NCBI RefSeq assembly: GCF_006538705.1 | Contig: NZ_BJLP01000038.1 | Span: forward strand, 1 to 39,311 | Direction: 5' to 3' | Origin: Cellulomonas uda | GTDB lineage: Bacteria; Actinomycetota; Actinomycetes; Actinomycetales; Cellulomonadaceae | Length of the DNA: 39,311 bases | Shown: positions 18,525 to 25,835 of the stretch, piece after piece | Numbering within the stretch: position 1 is the first letter of the stretch | How the letters are laid out: the number at the start of each line of letters is the position of its first letter | Position numbers and translations under genes: made by a program | Notes under the pieces: model-generated | The model's input: the letters and a program-made list of their open reading frames with translations, nothing else | What the model was told of the DNA's origin: nothing | Database searches by the model: none

Positions 18525-19337
18525 ATGACGCAGCCGTCCGCGATCCCCACCCCGTACGAGGACCTGCTGCGGCTGGTCCTCGAGACCGGCACGCCGAAGT
18601 CGGACCGCACGGGGACGGGCACGCGCTCGGTGTTCGGGCACCAGATGCGCTTCGACCTGTCGGCCGGCTTCCCGCTCGTCACGACCAAGCGCGTGCACCT
18701 GCGCTCGGTCGTGCTCGAGCTGTTGTGGTTCCTGCGCGGCGACTCCAACGTCCGCTGGCTGCAGGAGCGGGGCGTGAAGATCTGGGACGAGTGGGCGGAC
18801 GCGGACGGCGAGCTCGGGCCGGTGTACGGCGTGCAGTGGCGCTCGTGGCCCACCCCCGACGGCGGGCACGTGGACCAGGTCGCGCAGCTCGTCGAGAACC
18901 TGCGGGCCGACCCGGACTCGCGCCGGCACGTCGTCTCGGCGTGGAACGTCGCCGAGCTGGGGCGCATGGCGCTCATGCCGTGCCACGCGCTGTTCCAGTT
19001 CTACGTCGCGGACGGGCGGCTGTCCTGCCAGCTCTACCAGCGGTCCGCCGACCTGTTCCTCGGGGTGCCGTTCAACATCGCGTCCTACGCGCTGCTCACG
19101 CACATGGTCGCGCAGCAGGTCGACCTCGAGGTCGGCGACCTCGTCTGGACCGGCGGCGACTGCCACGTCTACGACAACCACGTCGAGCAGGTCCGTGAGC
19201 AGCTCACGCGCGAGCCGTACCCCTCGCCGACGCTGCGCCTGCGCAAGGCGGCGTCGATCTTCGACTACGCGTACGAGGACGTCGAGGTGGTCGGGTACCA
19301 GCACCACCCGACGATCAAGGCGCCGATCGCCGTATGA
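18525..19337 (+). CDS. thyA: Thymidylate synthase (ThyA type)
   Basis: ThyA methylates dUMP to dTMP using methylenetetrahydrofolate. The 270-residue enzyme has all classical blocks: [19 protein letters not shown], the [10 protein letters not shown] loop, [23 protein letters not shown], the active-site [11 protein letters not shown] with Cys153, [20 protein letters not shown] and the final [10 protein letters not shown]. Its ATGA overlap with folA couples it to the enzyme that recycles the dihydrofolate it makes. ATG 18525 is chosen over 18516 because the -10 hexamer covers the latter. Confidence 0.96.
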   Translation: MTQPSAIPTPYEDLLRLVLETGTPKSDRTGTGTRSVFGHQMRFDLSAGFPLVTTKRVHLRSVVLELLWFLRGDSNVRWLQERGVKIWDEWADADGELGPVYGVQWRSWPTPDGGHVDQVAQLVENLRADPDSRRHVVSAWNVAELGRMALMPCHALFQFYVADGRLSCQLYQRSADLFLGVPFNIASYALLTHMVAQQVDLEVGDLVWTGGDCHVYDNHVEQVREQLTREPYPSPTLRLRKAASIFDYAYEDVEVVGYQHHPTIKAPIAV

Positions 19338-19867
19338 GCACGACGAGCGAGCCGCACGTCGCGCTCGTGTGGGCGCAGTCGGCGGGCGGGGTCATCGGTG
19401 CCGACGGCGCGCTCCCGTGGCACGTGCCCGAGGACCTCGCGCGGTTCAAGGCGCTCACGGACGGGCACCCGGTCGTGATGGGCCGCGCGACCTGGGACTC
19501 GCTCCCGGCGCGCTGGCGGCCCCTGCCGGGCCGGACGAACCTCGTGCTCACCCGGCAGGCCGGGCTCGAGCTCGAGGGCGCGCTCGTCGTGCACGACCTG
19601 GCGACCGCGCTCGCGCTCGCCGCCGACGCTCCCGGCGGCGAGCAGGTGTGGGTCGTCGGCGGGGGAGCGGTCTACGCGCTCGCCCTGCCTTACGCGCACC
19701 GCGCCGAGGTCACCGTGGTGGACGTCACCGTGGCGGGCGACACGCATGCGCCGCGGCTCGCGCCGGAGCGGTGGCGTCGGGAGCGCGCGGAGCCCGCCGA
19801 GGGCTGGTCGACGTCGTCGACGGGCGCCCGCTACCGGTTCGAGACGTACGTCCGCACGTCCGGCTGA
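19334..19867 (+). CDS. folA: Dihydrofolate reductase
   Basis: FolA reduces dihydrofolate to tetrahydrofolate with NADPH. The 177-residue protein has [20 protein letters not shown] at its N-terminus, the acidic active-site residue in [31 protein letters not shown] and the [14 protein letters not shown] nucleotide-binding segment. It begins inside the last codons of thyA (ATGA overlap), the common thyA-folA pair. Confidence 0.95.
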   Translation: MSTTSEPHVALVWAQSAGGVIGADGALPWHVPEDLARFKALTDGHPVVMGRATWDSLPARWRPLPGRTNLVLTRQAGLELEGALVVHDLATALALAADAPGGEQVWVVGGGAVYALALPYAHRAEVTVVDVTVAGDTHAPRLAPERWRRERAEPAEGWSTSSTGARYRFETYVRTSG

Positions 19868-19934
19868 CGCGCACCGGCGCGGCGCACGCCGCTCGGAGCG
19901 TGGATCGGGCGCGGTCGGGTCCGTCCGTGCGCGG

Positions 19935-19940
19935 TACGGT
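19935..19940 (+). promoter_or_regulatory. -10 element of dapA (leaderless)
   Basis: TACGGT lies 7 bases before the dapA ATG with no ribosome binding site between. Confidence 0.5.
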
Positions 19941-19947
19941 GGGCGCC

Positions 19948-20865
19948 ATGCCGCAGGTGACGTCGAGCTCGCGCCCGTTCGGGTCGCTGCTCTCCGCGAT
20001 GGTGACACCCTTCACCCCGCAGGGCGAGGTGGACCTCGCGGCCGCGGTGCAGCTCGCGCGCCGGCTCGTCGACGCCGGGCACGACGGTCTCGTGCTCAAC
20101 GGCACGACGGGCGAGGCGCCGACGACGCACGCACCCGAGAAGGCCGAGCTCATCGCCGCGGTCGTCGAGGCGGTCGGCGACCGTGCGTACGTCGTCGCCG
20201 GCGCGGGGTCCAACGACACGCTGCACGCCGCGCGGATGGCCGAGCAGGCCGCCGAGGCCGGCGCGCACGGCCTGCTCGTCGTGAGCCCCTACTACTCGCG
20301 CCCGTCGCAGCCGGGCGTGGTCGCGCACGTGCGCGCAGTGCTCGACGCGGGCGACCTGCCCGCGATGCTGTACGACGTCCCGGGCCGCGCCGGCGTGCGC
20401 CTCGCGGACGCCACGATCGACACGCTCGCGGCCGACGAGCGTGTGGTCGCGTTCAAGGACGCGACCGGCGACACCGTGAACGCCGCACGCGGCATCGCGC
20501 GCACCGGGCTGGCCTGGTACTCGGGCGACGACGGCCTCGTCGCGCAGTTCCTCGCCGTGGGGGCCGTCGGCGTCGTCGGCGTCGTCACCCAGGCGGCGAG
20601 CGCGATGTTCCGCGAGCTGCTCGACGCGTGGGACCGGGGCGACGTCCCGGCCGCGCAGCGGGCCTACGCCGCGACGCTCCCTGTCACCGACGCCGTGAAC
20701 GGTGCCGGCTTCCAGGCCGTGCACGTCAAGGCGGCGCTCGAGGTCCTCGGCCTCATCCCGCGTCGCACCGTGCGCCTGCCGTACGTGCCCGCGACCGACG
20801 ACGAGGTCGACGGCATCCGCGACGCGCTGCGCGCCGCCGGGCTGCTCGACGCGGCCCTCACCTGA
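19948..20865 (+). CDS. dapA: 4-hydroxy-tetrahydrodipicolinate synthase
   Basis: DapA condenses pyruvate with aspartate semialdehyde, the first committed step to lysine and diaminopimelate. The 305-residue TIM-barrel enzyme shows LNGTTGEAPTTHAPEKAELI, VVSPYYSRPSQPG, the YDVPGRAGVRL segment and the Schiff-base Lys170 in VVAFKDATGD, followed by YSGDDGLVAQFLAVGAVGVV. It is followed by rnj after 74 bases, the dapA-rnj pair widespread in actinobacteria. Confidence 0.96.
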   Translation: MPQVTSSSRPFGSLLSAMVTPFTPQGEVDLAAAVQLARRLVDAGHDGLVLNGTTGEAPTTHAPEKAELIAAVVEAVGDRAYVVAGAGSNDTLHAARMAEQAAEAGAHGLLVVSPYYSRPSQPGVVAHVRAVLDAGDLPAMLYDVPGRAGVRLADATIDTLAADERVVAFKDATGDTVNAARGIARTGLAWYSGDDGLVAQFLAVGAVGVVGVVTQAASAMFRELLDAWDRGDVPAAQRAYAATLPVTDAVNGAGFQAVHVKAALEVLGLIPRRTVRLPYVPATDDEVDGIRDALRAAGLLDAALT

Positions 20866-20939
20866 CCACCGGGCCCGCAGCGCCGGGCCACCCTCGCGGG
20901 AGCGCGCCACCGGCCGCCCCGCCCGTCGCAGGAGAAGAC

Positions 20940-22625
20940 TTGAGCCACCCCCACCCCGAGCTGACCCCGCCGCCCCCGCTCCCGGAGGGAGGACTGCGCG
21001 TCGTCGCGCTCGGCGGACTGGGCGAGGTCGGCCGGAACATGGCCGTGCTGGAGTTCGGCGGGCGCCTGCTCGTCGTCGACTGCGGCGTGCTGTTCCCCGA
21101 GGACCACCAGCCCGGCGTCGACCTGATCCTCCCGGACTTCGACTACATCCGTGACCGGCTCGACGACATCGAGGCGATCGTGCTCACGCACGGGCACGAG
21201 GACCACATCGGCGCCGTGCCCTACCTGCTGCGCCTGCGCTCGGACATCCCGCTCGTCGGCTCGCAGCTCACGCTCGCGTTCGTCGAGGCGAAGCTCAAGG
21301 AGCACCGGATCACGCCGGTGACGCTCGCGGTGCGCGAGGGTCAGGTCGAGCATCTCGGCGTGTTCGAGTGCGAGTTCGTCGCGGTCAACCACTCGATCCC
21401 GGACGCGCTCGCGGTCGCGGTCACGACCCCCGCGGGCACCGTGCTGCACACCGGCGACTTCAAGATGGACCAGCTCCCGCTCGACGGGCGCATCACCGAC
21501 CTGCGTGCCTTCGCACGCCTGGGCGAGAAGGGCGTCGACCTGTTCATGGTCGACTCCACGAACGCCGAGGTCCCGGGGTTCGTGGCACCCGAGCGGGGCA
21601 TCGGTCCCGTGCTCGACGGGGTCTTCGCGGAGTCGAGCAAGCGCATCATCGTCGCGTCGTTCGCCTCGCACGTGCACCGCGTCCAGCAGGTGCTCGACGC
21701 CGCCGCCGCGCACGGCCGCCGCGTGGCGCTCGTCGGCCGCTCGATGGTCCGCAACATGGCGATCGCCGCCGACCTCGGCTACCTCAAGGTGCCCGCCGGC
21801 GTGCTCGTCGACCTCAAGGCGGTCGACGACCTCCCGGACGACGAGGTGGTGCTCATGTGCACCGGCTCGCAGGGCGAGCCGATGGCCGCGCTGTCGCGCA
21901 TGGCGAACAACGACCACAAGGTGTCGGTCGGCGCGGGGGACACCGTGATCCTCGCGTCGTCGCTCATCCCCGGGAACGAGAACGCGGTGTTCCGCGTGAT
22001 CAACGGTCTCACGCGCCTCGGCGCGCGCGTCGTGCACTCCGGCAACGCGAAGGTGCACGTCTCGGGCCACGCGTCCGCGGGCGAGCTGCTCTACTGCTAC
22101 AACATCCTGCGCCCGCGCAACGTCATGCCCGTGCACGGCGAGGTGCGCCACCTCGTCGCGAACGGCGCGCTCGCGGTCCAGACCGGCGTGCCCGCCGACC
22201 GCGTGGTGCTCGCCGAGGACGGCGTCGTCGTCGACCTCGTCGACGGCCGCGCGTCCGTCGTCGGCGCGGTGCCGTGCGGCTACGTGTACGTCGACGGCTC
22301 GAGCGTGGGCGGCATCACCGAGGCCGAGCTCAAGGACCGCCGGATCCTCGGTGACGAGGGGTTCATCTCGATCTTCGCGGTCGTGTCGTCCGCCGACGGC
22401 AAGGTGCTCGCGGGCCCGCAGATCCACGCGCGCGGGTTCGCCGAGCAGGACGACGTGTTCGAGGACATCCTCCCGGAGCTGACGCGCACGCTCGAGGACG
22501 CGATCGCGCAGGGCGCGACCGACACGCACCAGCTGCAGCAGATCATGCGGCGGGTCGTGGGTCGGTGGGTCTCGGGTCGCCTGCGTCGCCGCCCGATGAT
22601 CATCCCGGTGGTCGTGGAGGCGTAG
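20940..22625 (+). CDS. rnj: Ribonuclease J
   Basis: RNase J is a 5'-3' exonuclease and endonuclease that matures rRNA and turns over mRNA. The 561-residue length is normal. The metallo-beta-lactamase motif THGHEDHIGAVPYLL (His84, His86, Asp88, His89) is preceded by VVALGGLGEVGRNM. HTGDFKMDQ, the beta-CASP blocks VDSTNAEVPG, SFASHVHRV and LVGRSMVRNM, CTGSQGEPMAALSRM, and HVSGHASAGEL all follow. It uses TTG 20940, supported by AGGAGA 5-6 bases upstream and by the absence of any better codon at the family N-terminus. It converges on the GlxA-type regulator gene 18 bases away. Confidence 0.94.
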   Translation: MSHPHPELTPPPPLPEGGLRVVALGGLGEVGRNMAVLEFGGRLLVVDCGVLFPEDHQPGVDLILPDFDYIRDRLDDIEAIVLTHGHEDHIGAVPYLLRLRSDIPLVGSQLTLAFVEAKLKEHRITPVTLAVREGQVEHLGVFECEFVAVNHSIPDALAVAVTTPAGTVLHTGDFKMDQLPLDGRITDLRAFARLGEKGVDLFMVDSTNAEVPGFVAPERGIGPVLDGVFAESSKRIIVASFASHVHRVQQVLDAAAAHGRRVALVGRSMVRNMAIAADLGYLKVPAGVLVDLKAVDDLPDDEVVLMCTGSQGEPMAALSRMANNDHKVSVGAGDTVILASSLIPGNENAVFRVINGLTRLGARVVHSGNAKVHVSGHASAGELLYCYNILRPRNVMPVHGEVRHLVANGALAVQTGVPADRVVLAEDGVVVDLVDGRASVVGAVPCGYVYVDGSSVGGITEAELKDRRILGDEGFISIFAVVSSADGKVLAGPQIHARGFAEQDDVFEDILPELTRTLEDAIAQGATDTHQLQQIMRRVVGRWVSGRLRRRPMIIPVVVEA

Positions 22626-22629
22626 CGCC

Positions 22630-22668
22630 GTCACTGCTCGGCGTCACTGCTCGGCGGCACTGCTCGGC
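22630..22668. repeat. 13-bp triplication at the rnj/regulator junction
   Basis: Three direct copies of a 13-bp unit: 22630-22642 and 22643-22655 are identical (GTCACTGCTCGGC), and 22656-22668 differs by one base. The stop codon of the minus-strand regulator lies in the middle copy, so the last residues of that protein are repeat-encoded. Confidence 0.9.
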
Positions 22669-23633
22669 GGCACCGTGCGGCGGAACGTCTCACGGTGCCG
22701 CCGAGGTGTCGTGCGCAGGTGCTCGGTGAAGTGCAGGCGCAGGGTCGCCGCGGAGCCGAAGCCCGCGCGGCGCGCGACCTCGTCGACCGTGAGGTCCGTG
22801 GTCTCGAGCAGCACCCGGGCGCGGGCGAGGCGCTGCTGCACGAGCCAGTGCCCGGGGCTCACGCCCGTCCGCTCGCGGAACCGACGCGTGAAGGTGCGTC
22901 GCGCGACGTGGACGTGACGCGCCCACGTGTCGAGGTCGAGCGGCTCGTCGAGCCGGGCGAGCGCCCAGTCGATCGCGCGGTCGACGGGGTCCTCGCCGGG
23001 CCGGCGGGCCACGGGTGCGGGGATGAACTGCGTCTGGGTGCCGTCTCGGTGCGGCCCGAGCACGAGTGCGCGCGCGACGGCGTCGGCGAGCTCGACCCCA
23101 CGGTCCGTGCGCACCACGTGCAGACACGTGTCGAGCGCGGCCGCGACCCCCGCCGACGTGACGACGTCGCCGAGGTCGCTCCACGGGATGTCGGAGCGGA
23201 CCGACACGGCGGGGTAGCGGCGGGCCAGGTCGGGCGCGGCGTGCCAGTGCGTCGCGACGGTGCGGCCGTCGGCGACCCCGCTCGCGGCCACGACGTACGC
23301 GCCGAGACACAGCCCGACGACCCGCGCGCCCCTGGCGTGCGCCGAGCGGACCGCCGAGACGAGCGCGGCGCTGGGCTCCCGCGCGGGGTCCCAGCTCGGC
23401 AGGACCACCGTGCGCGCGTCGGCGAACAGCTCGAGCCCGTGGTCGACGACCACGTCGTAGCCCGCGCTCGTCGGGAGCCGCCCGGGGTGCTCGGCGCAGA
23501 CGAGGACCTCGTACCCGGTGTCGGGGGCGGTGCCGCCGCCGGACGCGAACACCGCGCTGGGGACCGCGAGGTGGAACGGGCTCATCCCGGGGAACGCGAG
23601 CACCGCGACCCGGTGCGACTCGGTCACAGGCAT
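22644..23633 (-). CDS. GlxA-type AraC regulator with DJ-1/PfpI domain
   Basis: A 329-residue regulator. The N-terminal two thirds are a class-I glutamine amidotransferase-like (DJ-1/PfpI) domain, from VAVLAFPGMSPFHLAVPSAV through the nucleophile-elbow-like VVGLCLGAYVVAASG to VTSAGVAAALDTCLHVV. The C-terminal AraC domain has both helix-turn-helices: HVARRTFTRRFRERTGVSPG and TVDEVARRAGFGSAATLRLHF. It lacks any transport or enzymatic neighbour on its own strand and is divergent from a metallo-beta-lactamase-fold gene, its likeliest target. Leaderless ATG, with TAGGAT 6 bases upstream. Confidence 0.9.
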   Translation of the reverse strand: MPVTESHRVAVLAFPGMSPFHLAVPSAVFASGGGTAPDTGYEVLVCAEHPGRLPTSAGYDVVVDHGLELFADARTVVLPSWDPAREPSAALVSAVRSAHARGARVVGLCLGAYVVAASGVADGRTVATHWHAAPDLARRYPAVSVRSDIPWSDLGDVVTSAGVAAALDTCLHVVRTDRGVELADAVARALVLGPHRDGTQTQFIPAPVARRPGEDPVDRAIDWALARLDEPLDLDTWARHVHVARRTFTRRFRERTGVSPGHWLVQQRLARARVLLETTDLTVDEVARRAGFGSAATLRLHFTEHLRTTPRRHRETFRRTVPPSSAAEQ

Positions 23634-23639
23634 GGCCCG

Positions 23640-23645
23640 ATCCTA
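23640..23645 (-). promoter_or_regulatory. -10 element of the GlxA-type regulator (leaderless)
   Basis: TAGGAT on the minus strand lies 6 bases before the ATG at 23633. The plus-strand TAGTGAT at 23644-23650 overlaps it and may serve the divergent gene. Confidence 0.45.
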
Positions 23646-23703
23646 GTGATCCATGGCATCCAGGCCACTCGTCGCGCCGCTGCCGGCGGACGAGGGTGGA
23701 CGC

Positions 23704-24501
23704 ATGACCACGCACCCGGACACCACGACCGACCAGAGCCCTGTGGCACCGCCCGTCGAGGCCACCTGGGTCGGCGGACCCACGCTGCGTCTGCGGTACG
23801 CCGGCACGACCCTGCTCACCGACCCCACGTTCGACCCCGCGCCCGCGCAGTACGCCGGTGCCGTCATGTTGCACAAGCTCGCCGGCCCGGCGGTCGAGCC
23901 GTCGGCGCTCGGGCCCGTCGACGTCGTCCTGCTGTCCCACGACCAGCACGCCGACAACCTGGACGTCACGGGACGTGCCCTGCTGGCCGACGTGCCGACG
24001 GTTCTGTCGACCACGGCCGCTGCGGGCCGGGTCGAGGGCGTGCGTGGGCTCGCGCCGTGGGAGCACGTCGAGCTCGGCAGCGGGGTGCGTGTCACCGCGG
24101 TGCCCGCGCGGCACGGGCCGGAGGGCAGCGAGGAGCTGAGCGGGCCGGTCGTCGGGTTCGTGCTCGAGGCCGCCGGGTGGCCCACGGTGTACGTGTCCGG
24201 CGACAACGCGTCGCTCGACGTGGTCGACCAGGTGGCGCGCCGGTTCCCGCTGACCCGGATCGCGGTGCTGTTCGTCGGGGGCGCGAACGTCGGCCGGTTC
24301 GGCGACGAGCCGCTCACGCTCGACGCGCGCCGCGCGAGCGCGGCCGCGGACCTGCTGCCCGCCGCACGGGTCGTCCCGGTGCACCACACCGACTGGGCGC
24401 ACTTCGTCGATCCGCTCGACGCGCTCGTCGCGAGGTTCGAGGCGGGCGGTCGCCGCGACCGGCTCGTCCTCCTGGAGCGAGGCGTCCCGACGCCCGTCTG
24501 A
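23704..24501 (+). CDS. Metallo-beta-lactamase-fold hydrolase (UlaG-like)
   Basis: A 265-residue protein. It opens with TWVGGPTLRLRYAGTTLLTDP, typical of UlaG-like members that place the metal motif late: SHDQHADNLD supplies HxxxHxDN-type ligands. PARHGPEG, VYVSGDNASLDVV and the terminal VPVHHTDWAHF give the remaining His and Asp ligands. It is probably a cytosolic lactonase, phosphodiesterase or similar; the substrate is unknown. ATG 23704 has a GAGGG site 7 bases upstream. ATG 23653 would add 17 residues and lies only 4 bases from a -10-like element. The final 15 bases, including the stop, are duplicated in tandem. Confidence 0.82.
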   Translation: MTTHPDTTTDQSPVAPPVEATWVGGPTLRLRYAGTTLLTDPTFDPAPAQYAGAVMLHKLAGPAVEPSALGPVDVVLLSHDQHADNLDVTGRALLADVPTVLSTTAAAGRVEGVRGLAPWEHVELGSGVRVTAVPARHGPEGSEELSGPVVGFVLEAAGWPTVYVSGDNASLDVVDQVARRFPLTRIAVLFVGGANVGRFGDEPLTLDARRASAAADLLPAARVVPVHHTDWAHFVDPLDALVARFEAGGRRDRLVLLERGVPTPV

Positions 24502-24516
24502 CCGACGCCCGTCTGA
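24487..24516 (+). repeat. 15-bp tandem duplication spanning a stop codon
   Basis: 24487-24501 and 24502-24516 are identical (CCGACGCCCGTCTGA). The unit ends with the TGA of the hydrolase gene, so an in-frame second stop follows 15 bases later. Confidence 0.92.
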
Positions 24517-24579
24517 CCTACGCGGACGGCCGGGTCTCGCTCGCGACGCGAACCGGCCCCGCCGGGGCGCACGGACCGC

Positions 24580-24585
24580 TAGCGT
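24580..24585 (+). promoter_or_regulatory. -10 element of the zinc-ribbon gene (leaderless)
   Basis: TAGCGT is 8 bases before the ATG at 24594 and no ribosome binding site is visible. Confidence 0.4.
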
Positions 24586-24593
24586 CGCGTGCC

Positions 24594-24764
24594 ATGAACC
24601 TTCCCCCGTGCCCGTTGTGCCAGAACACCGACTACGAGCAGCAGCAGGAGCGCACCGACGGACGGTGGGGGTTCACGACGCACGTCAAGACGCTGCTCGT
24701 GTGCACCCGCTGCCGGTACGTGCTGACGTTCTACGACCGGAACTCGATCTGGGACTTCGACTGA
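24594..24764 (+). CDS. 56-residue zinc-ribbon protein
   Basis: A very small protein with two CxxC knuckles, CPLC (Cys6, Cys9) and CTRC (Cys37, Cys40), the spacing of a zinc ribbon. Between them is the aromatic, charged segment GRWGFTTHVKTLLV, and the C-terminus RYVLTFYDRNSIWDFD is strikingly specific, suggesting a conserved family and not a chance frame. The function is unknown; zinc ribbons of this size usually bind nucleic acid or a protein partner. Its last 34 bases overlap the 3' end of the convergent EamA gene. Confidence 0.75.
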   Translation: MNLPPCPLCQNTDYEQQQERTDGRWGFTTHVKTLLVCTRCRYVLTFYDRNSIWDFD

Positions 24765-25699
24765 CCCGCGGTGCCGTCGGGCGTGGGCTCGTCGTCGACG
24801 TCCGACAGCGCGTCCGCGGCGCGTGCCAGGCCCGCGGGCTCGGGAACGGCTCCGCTGCGACGTGACGCGGCGGCCGAGCCGACGAGGATGAGGGCGGTCG
24901 CCGCGACCACCGCGAGGGTGATCGGCTCGTCGAGCACGAGCGCGCCGAGCGCGACCGCGACGACCGGGTTGAGGTAGGCGACGAGCGTCGAGCGGGCCGC
25001 GCCGACCTCCGCGATGAGCCGGAAGAACAGGACGAACGCGAGCGCGGTGCACACGGCCCCGAGCGCGGCGAGCGCGAGGACCCCGGCGGCGTCGGGCGCC
25101 GGGTGCGGTGCCTCGAGCAGCACGACCGGCAGGTACACGAGCGCCGTCAGCCCGAGGCACGCGGTCGTCAGCGGGATCGGCGGCACGTCACGCAGACGCC
25201 GGTCGGCCACGATCGGGGCGACCGCGTAGCCGAGCGCGGCCAGGAGCACCTGGGCCACGGCCCACGCGTCGCCCCCGGCCGCGCCCGGACCGAGGAGCAG
25301 CGCGACGCCGCCGAGCGCCACGACGAGGCCTGCCCACCGCACGAGCGCGACCGCCTGCCCGTCCACGAACCGGCCGATGACGACGGCCGCGATCGGGACG
25401 GTCGCGACGAGCAGCCCGGTGGTCGAGCTGGTGAGCGTGCGCTCGGCGTTCGACAGCAGGATCCACGGCGCGACGATCTCCAGGGCCGCGAACGCGACGA
25501 CCGGCCGCCAGTGCCCCCGCAGCGTCCGGAACCCGCCGGCGCGGGGCACGAAGGCCAGCAGGAGCAGCGCGCCCAGGCCGGTGCGGGCGAGCACGACGCT
25601 CGCCGGCGTGACCTGCTCGACGGCGACCTTGATGAGCAGGTACGGCACGCCCCACACGACGCCCATCGTGAGCAGCAGGGCCCAGCCGCGCCGCGTCAC
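24731..25699 (-). CDS. EamA (DMT) family exporter
   Basis: A 322-residue membrane protein with ten hydrophobic helices in two EamA repeats, starting MGVVWGVPYLLIKVAVEQVTP and, in the second half, ALGYAVAPIVADRRL through VAYLNPVVAVALGALVLDEP, a hallmark of the family. Members export amino acids or other small metabolites. GTG 25699 is chosen for GAGGAG 8 bases upstream. The hydrophilic C-terminal tail of about 45 residues (Asp/Glu-rich, then Gln/Ser) runs into the zinc-ribbon gene on the other strand, stopping at 24731. A short upstream ORF ends on the EamA start codon. Confidence 0.87.
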   Translation of the reverse strand: MTRRGWALLLTMGVVWGVPYLLIKVAVEQVTPASVVLARTGLGALLLLAFVPRAGGFRTLRGHWRPVVAFAALEIVAPWILLSNAERTLTSSTTGLLVATVPIAAVVIGRFVDGQAVALVRWAGLVVALGGVALLLGPGAAGGDAWAVAQVLLAALGYAVAPIVADRRLRDVPPIPLTTACLGLTALVYLPVVLLEAPHPAPDAAGVLALAALGAVCTALAFVLFFRLIAEVGAARSTLVAYLNPVVAVALGALVLDEPITLAVVAATALILVGSAAASRRSGAVPEPAGLARAADALSDVDDEPTPDGTAGQSKSQIEFRS

Positions 25700-25740
25700 G
25701 GGCGTCTCCTCGGGCGTCGCGCGCAGGTCTCGGTTCGCAC
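25696..25740 (-). CDS. Predicted leaderless upstream ORF, 14 residues
   Basis: A GTG at 25740 stands 7 bases after TACCGT, the leaderless arrangement used widely here. It opens a 14-codon frame, MRTETCARRPRRRP, whose TGA overlaps the EamA GTG by 4 bases. Six of 14 residues are Arg. Two consecutive rare codons, AGG and AGA, form the AGGAGA that would serve as the EamA ribosome binding site, so translating ribosomes would cover and uncover that site. This is inference from spacing and frame; no homology supports the peptide. Confidence 0.4.
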   Translation of the reverse strand: MRTETCARRPRRRP

Positions 25741-25747
25741 GGGGGAC

Positions 25748-25753
25748 ACGGTA
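25748..25753 (-). promoter_or_regulatory. -10 element of the EamA transcript
   Basis: TACCGT on the minus strand, 7 bases before the GTG of the predicted upstream ORF and about 50 before EamA. Confidence 0.4.
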
Positions 25754-25822
25754 GGGGTCGGGTCCGACACGTCCGCGGGCGACACGGCACCGCGCCATCC
25801 CCGTCGACGGGGCGCGTCCGGC

Positions 25823-25828
25823 TACCGT
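25823..25828 (+). promoter_or_regulatory. -10 element of ftsK (leaderless)
   Basis: TACCGT lies 7 bases before ATG 25836. It covers an alternative GTG at 25827, which is therefore unlikely to be the start. Confidence 0.45.
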
Positions 25829-25835
25829 GAGGACC

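Noticed and set aside
23653..23703. ATG 23653 as the start of the UlaG-like hydrolase
   Set aside because: It lacks a ribosome binding site and is only 4 bases from a -10-like sequence. ATG 23704 has GAGGG. The longer form is not excluded.
25827..25835. GTG 25827 as the ftsK start
   Set aside because: It lies inside the TACCGT -10 element. ATG 25836 is at the expected distance from it.
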